Positions 9,086 through 17,656 of a DNA stretch of 64,000 nt are shown piece by piece. Position numbers and translations under genes: made by a program. The notes below the pieces were generated by a model. It was given only the letters and a program-made list of their open reading frames with translations, did no database searches and was not told the origin of the DNA. Positions within the stretch are counted from its first letter, which is position 1. Every line of letters starts with the position of its first letter. The DNA comes from Chitinophagaceae bacterium (GTDB lineage: Bacteria; Bacteroidota; Bacteroidia; Chitinophagales; Chitinophagaceae): NCBI GenBank assembly GCA_947447825.1, contig CANFLL010000005.1, positions 22,995 to 86,994 on the forward strand. Direction: 5' to 3'.

Positions 9086-9408
9086 GAGGTTTCTTTTGTC
9101 GCATCTGAGGTTTCTTTTGTCTCATCCGAGGTTTCTTTTGTTGCATTTGAGGTTTCTTTTGTCGCATTTGAGGTCTCTTTTGTCGCATTTGAGGTCTCTT
9201 TTGCCGCATCCGAGGTTTCTTTTGTCGCATCTGAGGTTTCTTTTGTTGCATTTGAGGTTTCTTTTGTCGCATTTGAGGTCTCTTTTGTCGCATTTGAGGT
9301 CTCTTTTGCCGCATCCGAGGTCTCTTTTGTCGCATCTGAGGTCTCTTTTGTTGCATCCGAGGTTTCTTTTGTTGCATCCGAGGTTTCTTTTGTCGCATCA
9401 GAGGTCTC
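9086..9408. repeat. 21-bp tandem array A1 (15 full units plus a partial unit)
   Basis: Fifteen abutting units of exactly 21 bp, each beginning GAGGT(T/C)TCTTTTG, with a 16th partial unit from 9401. Units 3-7 (9128-9232) and 8-12 (9233-9337) form a 105-bp higher-order repeat differing at one base, so the array grew recently by block duplication. Because 21 is divisible by 3, frames on both strands stay open and create the spurious ORFs in the track. The minus frame reads as heptads of the type ETSDATK. There are no spacers, so it is not a CRISPR. Confidence 0.95.
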
Positions 9409-9652
9409 GGATTGAGCCTTCAAAAGCGATTTTTGTTTAAAGAACTTGATGTGTTGGAAATGGTCTGTCTACCTATGATAAATTGAACTTTGTTTTGCCC
9501 CATGCTTACCAAATAATTGCACTCTGAAATTAGCAACCAACGCCGTCATTGTCTGGGCAAAGGAAACATCCGATATTATACGAACCTTTTATGCACCCGT
9601 AACAAATGATTTAATTAATGGTAGTAGAAACAAAAAAAGTAGTTTTGACGCT
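9409..9652. other. Spacer between array A1 and bioF
   Basis: 244 bp with no convincing gene. It ends with a candidate bioF promoter element at 9640. Nothing else is recognised. Confidence 0.4.
9640..9647 (+). promoter_or_regulatory. Candidate -7 promoter element upstream of bioF
   Basis: TAGTTTTG matches the Bacteroidota -7 consensus TAnnTTTG. It ends only 5 nt before the annotated ATG, so if it is active the transcript would be leaderless or the true start lies further in. I did not find a well-placed -33 TTG. Confidence 0.35.
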
Positions 9653-10744
9653 ATGTACAACGATGATTTTTTAAAGAATAGATTAGCTGAAAGAAAAGAG
9701 CAGAATGCTTTTAGAACCTTACGACTACCTGACAATAAGATAGATTTTTGTAGTAACGATTATCTGGGCATTGCTACAAATGCCCAACTTTCCACTTCGC
9801 ACAATTTGGTTTCAGCGCACGGTTCAGCAGGTTCTCGTTTGCTTGCAGGCAATTATGAATTGATAGAAGAAACTGAAAAACAAATAGCCCTTTTTCATCA
9901 AGCTGATGCTGCATTAATATTCAATTCGGGCTATGATGCCAATCTCGGATTGTTGAGTTGTGTTCCTCAAAAAGGCGATACCATCATCTACGATTTCCTT
10001 TGCCACGCCTCCATTAGAGACGGCATACGATTATCGAAAGCTCAATCCTTTGCCTTTCTTCACAATAATTTGAATGATTTGGAGCGAAGACTGAAATTGG
10101 TTTCAGGGAACATCTTTGTGGTTACAGAATCTGTTTTCAGCATGGATGGGGATTTTTGTCCTTTAGAAGAAATGATTCAATTGTGCAAACAATACAATGC
10201 CCATTTAATAATTGATGAAGCACATGCCACAGGTGTTGTGGGCGAAAAGGGTGAAGGATTAGTGCAACATCTTCAATTGCAAAACGAAGTTTTTGCCCGT
10301 GTACACACTTTTGGAAAAGCAACTGGATGCCATGGTGCAGTTGTTTTGGGAAGCAATTACCTGCGCAATTATCTCATCAATTTTGCACGGAGTTTCATCT
10401 ATTCCACAGCATTGCCACCTGCTGCCATTAAAGTAATTGCTAATAGTTATGTGTTATTTCCTACCATGAAAAAAGAAAGGGAACACTTGCAAAAGCTTAT
10501 CAATTATTTTCAATCGGCAAACATTGCCTATCCAAAACTAGTTTCTAAAACACCCATTCAGGTGGTAATTGTTTCCGGAAATACGGAAGTAAAAAGAGTG
10601 GCTGATTTGTTACAAAACCATCATCTAGATGTTCGCCCCATACTTTATCCCACTGTTCCAAAAGGAAGTGAGCGATTAAGGATTGTGTTGCATAGTTTTA
10701 ATTCTATTGAAGAAGTAGCATTATTAGTTCGTTTATTATCCTAG
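9653..10744 (+). CDS. bioF: 8-amino-7-oxononanoate synthase family enzyme (BioF-like)
   Basis: A PLP-dependent enzyme of the alpha-oxoamine synthase family. BioF condenses pimeloyl-thioester with alanine in biotin synthesis. Family features are FCSNDYLGIA (residue 32), GSAGSRLLAGN (57), the PLP-contacting DEAHATG near 180, and the Schiff-base lysine in HTFGKATGCHG (about 223). At 363 residues it is slightly shorter than typical BioF; the N-terminal helix is short. Glycine C-acetyltransferase is the main alternative, but the length and sequence favour BioF. No other biotin-synthesis gene is adjacent; birA is 10 kb away. Confidence 0.85.
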   Translation: MYNDDFLKNRLAERKEQNAFRTLRLPDNKIDFCSNDYLGIATNAQLSTSHNLVSAHGSAGSRLLAGNYELIEETEKQIALFHQADAALIFNSGYDANLGLLSCVPQKGDTIIYDFLCHASIRDGIRLSKAQSFAFLHNNLNDLERRLKLVSGNIFVVTESVFSMDGDFCPLEEMIQLCKQYNAHLIIDEAHATGVVGEKGEGLVQHLQLQNEVFARVHTFGKATGCHGAVVLGSNYLRNYLINFARSFIYSTALPPAAIKVIANSYVLFPTMKKEREHLQKLINYFQSANIAYPKLVSKTPIQVVIVSGNTEVKRVADLLQNHHLDVRPILYPTVPKGSERLRIVLHSFNSIEEVALLVRLLS

Positions 10745-10799
10745 CGGAAACGAGTTTTGATTAGTGATTAAACAGAAATAAAAGCCACTTGAATATATT

Positions 10800-10937
10800 A
10801 TGGAGGATAATTTAACCGCAAAGCCGGCAATGTATTTTGCAAACAACCAAACAGGGAAAAAGTGTGTTGAAACAGATGTATTTAAAGGATGCAAAGAAGG
10901 AGCGTGTGTTGTAGCCTGTTCAAAACAATATAACTAA
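10800..10937 (+). CDS. Possible small cysteine-containing ORF (45 aa)
   Basis: An ATG-started ORF of 45 codons, too short for the ORF track, with four cysteines near the C-terminus (KKCVETDVFKGCKEGACVVAC). I recognise no family. It contains short stretches seen elsewhere in gene-free DNA (TAACCGCAAAGC), so it may be chance coding in a dispersed repeat remnant. Confidence 0.25.
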   Translation: MEDNLTAKPAMYFANNQTGKKCVETDVFKGCKEGACVVACSKQYN

Positions 10938-11011
10938 CTCACAATGTAAGCCGGACGTTGTTTAATTTAATTCCTAAAACTTACTGCTTAAAACACAAAA
11001 TTTAAAATTCC

Positions 11012-12574
11012 CTAGATGCCTCTTTTCACTATTCTGCCGTTGCGTTCTCCTGTGTGTTTGCCATCATCAACGGTTAGTTTTCCATTAACAATTATATATT
11101 TAAACCCCACCGAAAGTTGGTGAGGGTTATCGTAAGTAGCCAAATCGTTCACTGTTTTTTCATCAAACAAAACAACGTCAGCATTATAGCCTTCGGATAG
11201 TAATCCCCTATTTTTTAATTGAAACTTTTGTGCAGGCAAGCTTGTCATACGCCTTATGGCTTCTTCCAATCCTATCACTTTTTGTTCCCTCACATATTTG
11301 CCCAATACTCGTGCATTAGTTCCATAAGATCTTGGGTGTGGTACTGCTTCCCCAACAACTCTGATGCCTCCATCGCTAGCAAACATGTTGAAAGGATATT
11401 TCATAATTGCCTTCACATCTTCTTCGCACATGCCATGGAAAACCATACTACTTCCTCCATTCAAAATCATATCAATAATAGTGTTTGCTTCATCTTCGGC
11501 AGTGTGTTCTTTGCCAAGGAGTGTATTTACTTCTTCAATGCTTTTGCCATTAAAGCTTGTATCATGTTTGTAGAAGGCCACCACCGCGTAGGCAAAATGT
11601 TCTTGTCCTCTTTTTCTAAGATTTTTAACCATATAATTCACGGCTCTTTTGTGTTGTGCCGCATTATTCATTCTTGCTTTAATGCTGTCTTCACTATCTG
11701 CCAAAGCCCAACTAGGCAGCAAAGTACTTAGTTTAGTGCTACTTGCAGTGTATGGATATTGGTCAATCGTGGCATCAATTCCCTCTTCTCTAGCCTTAAT
11801 AATAATAGGAAGTGTCTCTTTGCTGCGACCCCAATTTTGTTCGCCAACCAGTTTAAAATGCGATACTTCAACTGGCATCTTTGCTTTTCGGGCAATGTCA
11901 ATGGCTTCGTTAATGGCTACTACCACACTATCGCCCTCGTTGCGAATGTGACTGGCATAAACCCCATTGTGCTTTGCGGCAGCTTTAGCCAAACGCAGCA
12001 CCTCTTCGGTTTTACTGTAAGTGCCCGGAATATAAATTAACCCAGTAGAAAATCCAACAGCCCCATCCTCCATTGCTTTCTCCACAATGCCTTCCATAAG
12101 CTGTATTTCATTTTCGGTTGGTGTTCTGTTGGCGGTCCCCATCACTTTTTTGCGAACATCATTATGCCCAATAAATGACCCAATATTGATGGAAGTTTTA
12201 AGGCTATCCAAGTAACTAAAATACTTTTTGATGTCCGTATGCGAATCGCCACAGTTTCCGGTAATGACAGTGGTGACTCCATCAAAAATAAAATTCTTAG
12301 CAAGAGGGTCTTTCTTTTCTAGGTTTTCTATGTGGGTATGAACATCAATAAACCCAGGACAAACAATCAAGCCTGTGGCATCAATAGTTTTATCAGCCTT
12401 CCAATTGTCGAGGTGACCTTTGCCAACTATTTTTCCATTTTTCACGGCAACATCACCCAATATCCAGCTATTGCCAGTGCCATCTATTATTTTTCCATTC
12501 TTAATCAACAGGTCAGCTTGCTGGCCAATGGCAGTTGTAGAAACCAAAAGAAGAAGGGTAATTATTTTTTTCAT
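11012..12574 (-). CDS. Secreted D-aminoacylase-like amidohydrolase
   Basis: A metal-dependent amidohydrolase of the N-acyl-D-amino-acid deacylase type, which releases D-amino acids from N-acyl derivatives. The 520-residue protein has a signal peptide (MKKIITLLLLVSTTAIGQ), so it acts in the periplasm or outside. Metal-site residues are all visible: HTH in FIDVHTHIE, the cysteine in GNCGDS, histidines in YASHIRNEGD and VEVSHFKL, and the aspartate in FASDGG. The N-terminal KNGKIIDGTGN and C-terminal GYNADVVLFD belong to the small beta domain. The exact substrate is not determined. It is convergent with bioF and separated from its neighbours by gaps of over 250 bp, so it is probably monocistronic. 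Confidence 0.87.
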   Translation of the reverse strand: MKKIITLLLLVSTTAIGQQADLLIKNGKIIDGTGNSWILGDVAVKNGKIVGKGHLDNWKADKTIDATGLIVCPGFIDVHTHIENLEKKDPLAKNFIFDGVTTVITGNCGDSHTDIKKYFSYLDSLKTSINIGSFIGHNDVRKKVMGTANRTPTENEIQLMEGIVEKAMEDGAVGFSTGLIYIPGTYSKTEEVLRLAKAAAKHNGVYASHIRNEGDSVVVAINEAIDIARKAKMPVEVSHFKLVGEQNWGRSKETLPIIIKAREEGIDATIDQYPYTASSTKLSTLLPSWALADSEDSIKARMNNAAQHKRAVNYMVKNLRKRGQEHFAYAVVAFYKHDTSFNGKSIEEVNTLLGKEHTAEDEANTIIDMILNGGSSMVFHGMCEEDVKAIMKYPFNMFASDGGIRVVGEAVPHPRSYGTNARVLGKYVREQKVIGLEEAIRRMTSLPAQKFQLKNRGLLSEGYNADVVLFDEKTVNDLATYDNPHQLSVGFKYIIVNGKLTVDDGKHTGERNGRIVKRGI

Positions 12575-12857
12575 GCTAATAAATTCTACTAATACAATGC
12601 AATAAGTGGTTTTAATGTAACAGTGATATTTATTAGCTGTAGTAGGATTAGATTGATTGTGGGATATTTAGGATTTTGAGGGTAACTTAATCCTACTAAA
12701 CCTAGTTCAGAGTAGCTAGTGATAATTTTTGCAAATCATTCGGGTTGTTATCGTCTTTTAAAGAATCATATTTCGTGATTCTAGAAACAAATGAAAAAAA
12801 TTATATTTAGATTTCCAGAATCTAATAATTATTGAAATTATTTCAACTCTCAACTCT

Positions 12858-14114
12858 CTACTTTTTATGATAAGCTATACCTGCAGATCCACTTTCAGAT
12901 GGTGTTAATTCGAAGATGTGTTCAGGCAATAAACCTTCTTCTATTCTATGCGACACATATAGTATGGCTGTTTTACTTTCTGAAGCAATCTTGTTAATCA
13001 AGTTGGTTACTACCGAGGCATTATGGTCGTCTAAGCCAGACATGGCTTCATCTAATATTAATAATGGTGGATGCTTCACCATTGCTCTTGCCACCAATGC
13101 CAACCGTTGTTGCCCAAGAGATAGTTGACAGAATACCCTCTTTTTTAACTGACTCATCTCTATCAGTTCCAGCCATTCATCTGCTAATCTTATCTGAATG
13201 TCTGATGGTTCTTTATATAAACCAATGGAATCCGTGAAGCCAGAAATAATCATTTGTTCAAGTGTATGTCTGGTATTAAATAAGTCTGTCATGGATGGCG
13301 TGAGGTAGCCAATCTTTTGTTTAATAGACCATACTGTTTCGCCCGTGCCTTTTTTTCTACCAAACAATGTGAGGTCTTGGTTATAAGCTTTGGGATTGTC
13401 GCCATTAATCATGGTTAGTAATGTTGTTTTCCCACTACCATTTGGCCCTACTAGTTGCCAAAATTCACCTGCGTTTATCGTCCAGTTTATGTCTTTCACA
13501 ATCACCCTTTCCTCATATTTCACCGTCACGTTCTTAAATGAAACCAGTTCCATATTATCCAAAACATATTCTGAAATAGGTGGTGGCACAGTGATAGTAA
13601 TCTTTTTTTTAGAGGAAGAAATGTGGGTATTTAGGTAAGATTTTATATCGTTAATGGGGATTAGTTTATCGTCGGAATATTCAAAAGCAACCTTAATAAA
13701 CGGAAGAAAATCCCGTTGTCTATTTATTAATTGAATGATGGATGTGTGGTTAGCCATTTCTGTAATGCTTGTTAGCAAAGCTGCTTGTGTGGCAACATCT
13801 AGGTTGTCCATAGGATTGTCTAGAACAATAAAATCGGGCTTTTGAGTTAGCAGATAGGAGAGAAGTGCCTTCTTTTGTTCGCCACTAGATAGGCTTCTGA
13901 TGCTTCGATTATATTGTTTAGAAACAATCCATTCTTCATGCAAAGCCTCTTCTTCAATAAACTCATTGAGAACTATGGAGGAGAATAATGCACCTTTTTG
14001 CCCACTAAATTCAGGCAGCATTGTGTGCTGCTTTCCCTCCATGATTTGGTGGGTGAGGTGTAGTTTATTAGCATTGTTTGATAGAAATATTGCCCGATGA
14101 TTTGTTTGTGTCAT
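12858..14114 (-). CDS. ModF-like double ABC ATPase with a degenerate first domain
   Basis: A 418-residue protein with two ABC ATPase domains in the style of ModF/YlmA. The second domain is complete: Walker A GPNGSGKTT (about 219-227), signature LSLGQQRLAL and Walker B LLILDEAMSGLD. The first domain keeps a signature (LSSGEQKKALL) and a Walker-B-like strand (FIVLDNPMDNLD) but starts without a Walker A, and the catalytic glutamate position is asparagine, so it probably cannot hydrolyse ATP. No permease gene is nearby; soluble ABC proteins of this type have poorly known roles. There is no sign of a frameshift upstream that would restore the missing motif. Confidence 0.8.
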   Translation of the reverse strand: MTQTNHRAIFLSNNANKLHLTHQIMEGKQHTMLPEFSGQKGALFSSIVLNEFIEEEALHEEWIVSKQYNRSIRSLSSGEQKKALLSYLLTQKPDFIVLDNPMDNLDVATQAALLTSITEMANHTSIIQLINRQRDFLPFIKVAFEYSDDKLIPINDIKSYLNTHISSSKKKITITVPPPISEYVLDNMELVSFKNVTVKYEERVIVKDINWTINAGEFWQLVGPNGSGKTTLLTMINGDNPKAYNQDLTLFGRKKGTGETVWSIKQKIGYLTPSMTDLFNTRHTLEQMIISGFTDSIGLYKEPSDIQIRLADEWLELIEMSQLKKRVFCQLSLGQQRLALVARAMVKHPPLLILDEAMSGLDDHNASVVTNLINKIASESKTAILYVSHRIEEGLLPEHIFELTPSESGSAGIAYHKK

Positions 14115-14292
14115 AAATAAAATAAAGGGATAAATGTAAAGGTTTTGGAATGAGAAATCATAATACTCTCTTCATTTCAATGGTTGATATTGCTTCATGT
14201 TTTTACTTTTTAAGATTAAAGGACTGCATTGCCGAACAGGTTAGTTTTTAGGATTTGCAAAATAAGAACTTTCAGAGTTAATGGGATATACT

Positions 14293-14300
14293 TAGTTTTG
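14293..14300 (+). promoter_or_regulatory. Candidate -7 promoter element upstream of the exonuclease gene
   Basis: TAGTTTTG followed by CGCC fits TAnnTTTG. It lies 41 nt before the ATG at 14342, a normal leader length. No convincing -33 TTG was found at the expected distance. Confidence 0.5.
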
Positions 14301-14341
14301 CGCCTCACTCAATTAAATTATCCCCTTTATATAATCAGAAG

Positions 14342-15112
14342 ATGAATTTAAAATTATCTCGACCGATTGCTTTCTTAGACTTAGAAACAACAGGTATTAA
14401 TATTACTAATGATAGAATTGTTGAAATTGCAATTGTTAGAATTCAATTGGATGGCAGCAAAGTGGTAAAAAGAAAGCTAATAAATCCTACTATTCCTATT
14501 CCAAAAGCTTCTTCGGACGTGCATGGTATTACAGACGAAATGGTGAAAGATGCACCAACCTTTAAACAAGTAGCCAATGAACTAAAACAGTTTATGGACA
14601 ACTGCGATATGGGCGGCTATAACAGTAATCGTTTCGACTTGCCTTTATTGATTGAAGAGTTTTCTAGAGCAGGCATTACTTTTAATATTGATGGAAGAAA
14701 GATGGTTGATGTTCAAAAGGTTTTCCATCAAATGGAACAACGCACATTGAGCGCAGCTTACAAATTCTATTGCAACAAAACCTTAGAAGGAGCGCATGGT
14801 GCAGAAGTTGATGCCACAGCCACTTGGGAAATATTGGAAGCACAGATAGAAAGATACCCTAATTTAGGCGACACTGTTGAAACAATTGTGAAGTTTACGG
14901 GCGAAGATGACATAGTTGATTTTGCTCGCCGATTTGTGAAGGATGAAAAAGGAATAGAGGTATTTAACTTCGGAAAACATAAGGGAAAATCAATTGCACA
15001 AGTGCTAAAAGAAGAGCCACAATACTACGATTGGATGATGAAAGGAGACTTTGCCTTGAACACCAAACAAAAGCTAACAGAAATACTTAACAGAACTTTA
15101 TTGAAGAAATAG
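14342..15112 (+). CDS. DnaQ-like 3'-5' exonuclease with C-terminal DUF3820-like domain
   Basis: A 256-residue DEDDh-type exonuclease like the epsilon subunit of DNA polymerase III. ExoI is FLDLETTG (D13, E15), ExoII contains GGYNSNRFDLPLL near residue 100, and ExoIII has GAEVDATATWEI with the preceding histidine, near 158. After about residue 195 comes a small extra domain, EVFNFGKHKGKSIAQVLKEEPQYYDWMMKGDF, resembling DUF3820, whose function is uncertain. It could act in proofreading or in DNA or RNA end trimming; the fusion suggests a specialised exonuclease rather than the main epsilon subunit. The glycosyltransferase gene follows 88 nt downstream. Confidence 0.87.
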   Translation: MNLKLSRPIAFLDLETTGINITNDRIVEIAIVRIQLDGSKVVKRKLINPTIPIPKASSDVHGITDEMVKDAPTFKQVANELKQFMDNCDMGGYNSNRFDLPLLIEEFSRAGITFNIDGRKMVDVQKVFHQMEQRTLSAAYKFYCNKTLEGAHGAEVDATATWEILEAQIERYPNLGDTVETIVKFTGEDDIVDFARRFVKDEKGIEVFNFGKHKGKSIAQVLKEEPQYYDWMMKGDFALNTKQKLTEILNRTLLKK

Positions 15113-15200
15113 CGGAATAATTATCTTCTTTGCAACGAATTTATGGCTTAAAATGTCTATTAAGCGTTTCTTGCCATTGTAAATTATTTATACTATCACG

Positions 15201-15950
15201 TTGAGTAAATTAGTAATCATACCTACTTACAACGAGAAAGAAAACATTTCTCGTATCATAGCAGCCGTGTTCAATTTGAATGCTGGATACCATGTTTTAA
15301 TTATAGATGACGGTTCTCCCGATGGAACTGCACAGATTGTTAAAGACTTGGCATTGCAATACCCCAATCAATTGTTTATTAATGAAAGAAAGGGGAAATT
15401 AGGTTTGGGGACAGCTTACATACACGGTTTTAAATGGGGAATAGAACACAAATATGATTACCTATTTGAAATGGATGCCGACTTTTCTCATAACCCCAAA
15501 GATCTAGAAAACTTGTATAAAGCCTGTGCCATTGGCGGTGCAGATGTATCTATTGGAAGCCGCTATGTGAAAGGTGGTAAAGTTGAAAATTGGCCTTTGG
15601 ATAGACACTTTTATTCAAGAGGTGGAGCCTTATTTACAAAACTAATCACTTGGATGCCCATTAATGATCCTACTGCTGGGTTTATGTGCTATTCGAGAAA
15701 AGCTTTAGAAGCAATAAATTTAGATGCTATACATTTTGTGGGGTATGCTTTCCAAATAGAAATGAAGTTTGCTTGTTGGAAACTTGGTTTCAAAATAACA
15801 GAAGTGCCTATCACCTTTATTGACCGTGTGATTGGGGTAAGCAAAATGAGTAAGGGCATCATTAAAGAAGGTGTTTTTGGGGTAATAAAAATTCAGTTCC
15901 TTAGCCTCACCAAGAAATATAGTAAGCAAGTAAAAGCAAAGACAGAATAA
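15201..15950 (+). CDS. Polyprenol-phosphate mannosyltransferase-like GT2
   Basis: A family-2 glycosyltransferase similar to dolichol/polyprenol-phosphate mannose synthase, which moves a sugar from a nucleotide donor to a lipid carrier at the inner membrane. The 249-residue protein has VIIPTYNEKENI at the N-terminus, IDDGSPDGT near 35, and the metal-binding EMDADFSHNP near 92. No C-terminal membrane anchor is present, as in the soluble class. It starts with TTG; no ATG lies closer in frame. An EamA transporter gene follows 63 nt downstream. Sugar and acceptor are not known. Confidence 0.87.
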   Translation: MSKLVIIPTYNEKENISRIIAAVFNLNAGYHVLIIDDGSPDGTAQIVKDLALQYPNQLFINERKGKLGLGTAYIHGFKWGIEHKYDYLFEMDADFSHNPKDLENLYKACAIGGADVSIGSRYVKGGKVENWPLDRHFYSRGGALFTKLITWMPINDPTAGFMCYSRKALEAINLDAIHFVGYAFQIEMKFACWKLGFKITEVPITFIDRVIGVSKMSKGIIKEGVFGVIKIQFLSLTKKYSKQVKAKTE

Positions 15951-16013
15951 ATTTTAATCCAATCAGTATTTGTTTCATAGCTATGTTCTTTCTTTAATCC
16001 ACAAATAAAATGA

Positions 16014-16889
16014 ATGAGGAAAACTTCCTTAATACAACTTCATGCAGCCGTTTTTTTATGGGGCTTCACGGGTGTTTTAGGCAGGCTCATCAGTTTAAAT
16101 GAAGGGTTGTTGGTTTGGTATAGAATGCTAATCACCATCATCACTCTTTTTTTAATTATGTGGAAGCAAGGCGAAATAGAAAGACTTCCTAGGAAAACCA
16201 TTGCACAACTTTTTTTAATTGGCGGAATACTTGCTTTGCATTGGGTTTTCTTTTATGGTGCCATCAAGGTGGCTAACATTTCCATAACCCTTATTTGTCT
16301 TTCCTCTAGCGGATTAATTACTGCATTACTAGAACCTTTTATTGTGGGTAGCAAGTTCAGCTTCAAAGAAATAGCCCTTAGTTTAATGGGTATAGTGGGC
16401 ATTTATTTAATCTTTCATTTTGATAGTAAATACCAGAAAGGAATAATAATAGCAATGATTGCCGCCTTTTTAAGTGTCGTTTTTAGTGTACTGAATAAGC
16501 GTATAATAAACAATGTTTCTTCAAAAAGCATGATGCTTTATGAGCTTACTGGCGGCTGGTTGATACTAACCTTACTGATGCCCTTTTATCTAAAATCTTT
16601 CCCCAGTATTTCACTTTTTCCTAGCTCATTAGATTGGTGCTGGCTACTGATTCTTAGTTGGGCTTGCACAGTATTGGCCATGGATTTATCCTTAAAGGCA
16701 TTACGCCATCAATCAGTTTTTACGCAAAATTTAACCTTGAATCTGGAACCAGTCTATGGAATTATCTTAGCATTCATAGTGTTCAAAGAGAATAAAAATT
16801 TAAATGCAAGTTTCTATGTAGGTTTTGGATTGATAGCCCTATCTGTGGCTTTCCAGATGATAAGGGTATTGCATTATAAGAAACACTAG
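16014..16889 (+). CDS. EamA/DMT family transporter
   Basis: A 291-residue inner-membrane protein with about ten hydrophobic segments arranged as two EamA halves. The N-terminal half opens with LHAAVFLWGFTGVLGRLI and includes HWVFFYGAIKVANISI; the second half opens with IAMIAAFLSVVFSVLNKR and ends with TLNLEPVYGIILAFIVF. This matches the drug/metabolite transporter superfamily. The substrate cannot be predicted. It is on the same strand as the two genes before it. Confidence 0.88.
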   Translation: MRKTSLIQLHAAVFLWGFTGVLGRLISLNEGLLVWYRMLITIITLFLIMWKQGEIERLPRKTIAQLFLIGGILALHWVFFYGAIKVANISITLICLSSSGLITALLEPFIVGSKFSFKEIALSLMGIVGIYLIFHFDSKYQKGIIIAMIAAFLSVVFSVLNKRIINNVSSKSMMLYELTGGWLILTLLMPFYLKSFPSISLFPSSLDWCWLLILSWACTVLAMDLSLKALRHQSVFTQNLTLNLEPVYGIILAFIVFKENKNLNASFYVGFGLIALSVAFQMIRVLHYKKH

Positions 16890-17060
16890 GTGTGAAATGT
16901 TTACTTCGTCTTCAATTAATATTTTCATAATGCTACCTTTTAACCACCTACCTAAGTAAGCTTTTGTGATTGATAAATATTCTATCTATTACATAATTTA
17001 GTGAAGACACTTTTGGGTGGATATAGGTTGAAAAGTCAGTCTTGAGAAACTGTTCTCCAC

Positions 17061-17322
17061 GGAGTTTACTTTAAATCCCACGGAGTTTACTTTAAACTCC
17101 AGCGAGTTTAGTTTAAATCCCACGGAGTTTAGTTTAAACTCCAACGAGTTTAGTTTAAATCCCACGGAGTTTACTTTAAATCCCTGCGAGTTTACTTTAA
17201 ACTCAACGGAGTTTAGTTTAAACTCCAGCGAGTTTATTTTAAATCCCACGGAGTTTAGTTTAAACTCCAGCGAGTTTAGTTTAAATCCCATGGAGTTTAT
17301 TTTAAATCCCATGGAGTTTAAA
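17061..17322. repeat. 21-bp tandem array A2 (12 full units plus a partial unit), near-palindromic units
   Basis: Twelve abutting 21-bp units run from 17061 to 17312, with a partial 13th. Full-strength units contain GGAGTTTAGTTTAAACTCC, an inverted repeat with 8-bp arms and a 3-nt centre. Units alternate between a GGAG...CTCC form and a CGAG...TCCC form, giving a 42-bp dimer. The minus strand stays open and produces the ORF at 16998-17312 (heptads such as EFKLNSV), which I consider spurious. Confidence 0.95.
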
Positions 17323-17656
17323 GTCTCTACTACCCCAAAAAATGAAAAATGAATGCTTTAAATGAAGGTGAGGCTATGCAGAAACAGTCTTTCTAAAGCC
17401 TTACTTTTTCTCTGTAGTGGTGGTTGTATTTATATTCTTTGAAGATTTATTATTAGAAGGGAAGATTTTTTATTAATTGATTGTTTGGAATGGGTGATGG
17501 AAAATGTGTATTATTGCGCCGACAGACTAAATGCTATTTTTTAAGTGATACTAAATTGTAGCATTAAATATAAAAATATCAGAAACATGTATACATTTGT
17601 TAAGCAAACCGACTATACTAACAGTCCTACAAATTTTTAATACTTAAAACAATAAA
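17323..17656. other. Gene-free spacer after array A2
   Basis: About 330 bp of AT-rich DNA before the lipoprotein gene, without an ORF, hairpin or RNA gene that I can recognise. Confidence 0.4.

Noticed and set aside
9067-9440. ORFs on both strands across array A1 (ETSDATK-type heptads)
   Set aside because: The 21-bp unit keeps several frames open on both strands. None has a start context, flanking domain or signal, so they are by-products of the repeat.
16998-17312. ORF of EFKLNSV-type heptads on the minus strand
   Set aside because: It is a product of array A2; unit palindromes explain the sequence and no protein features exist outside the repeat.
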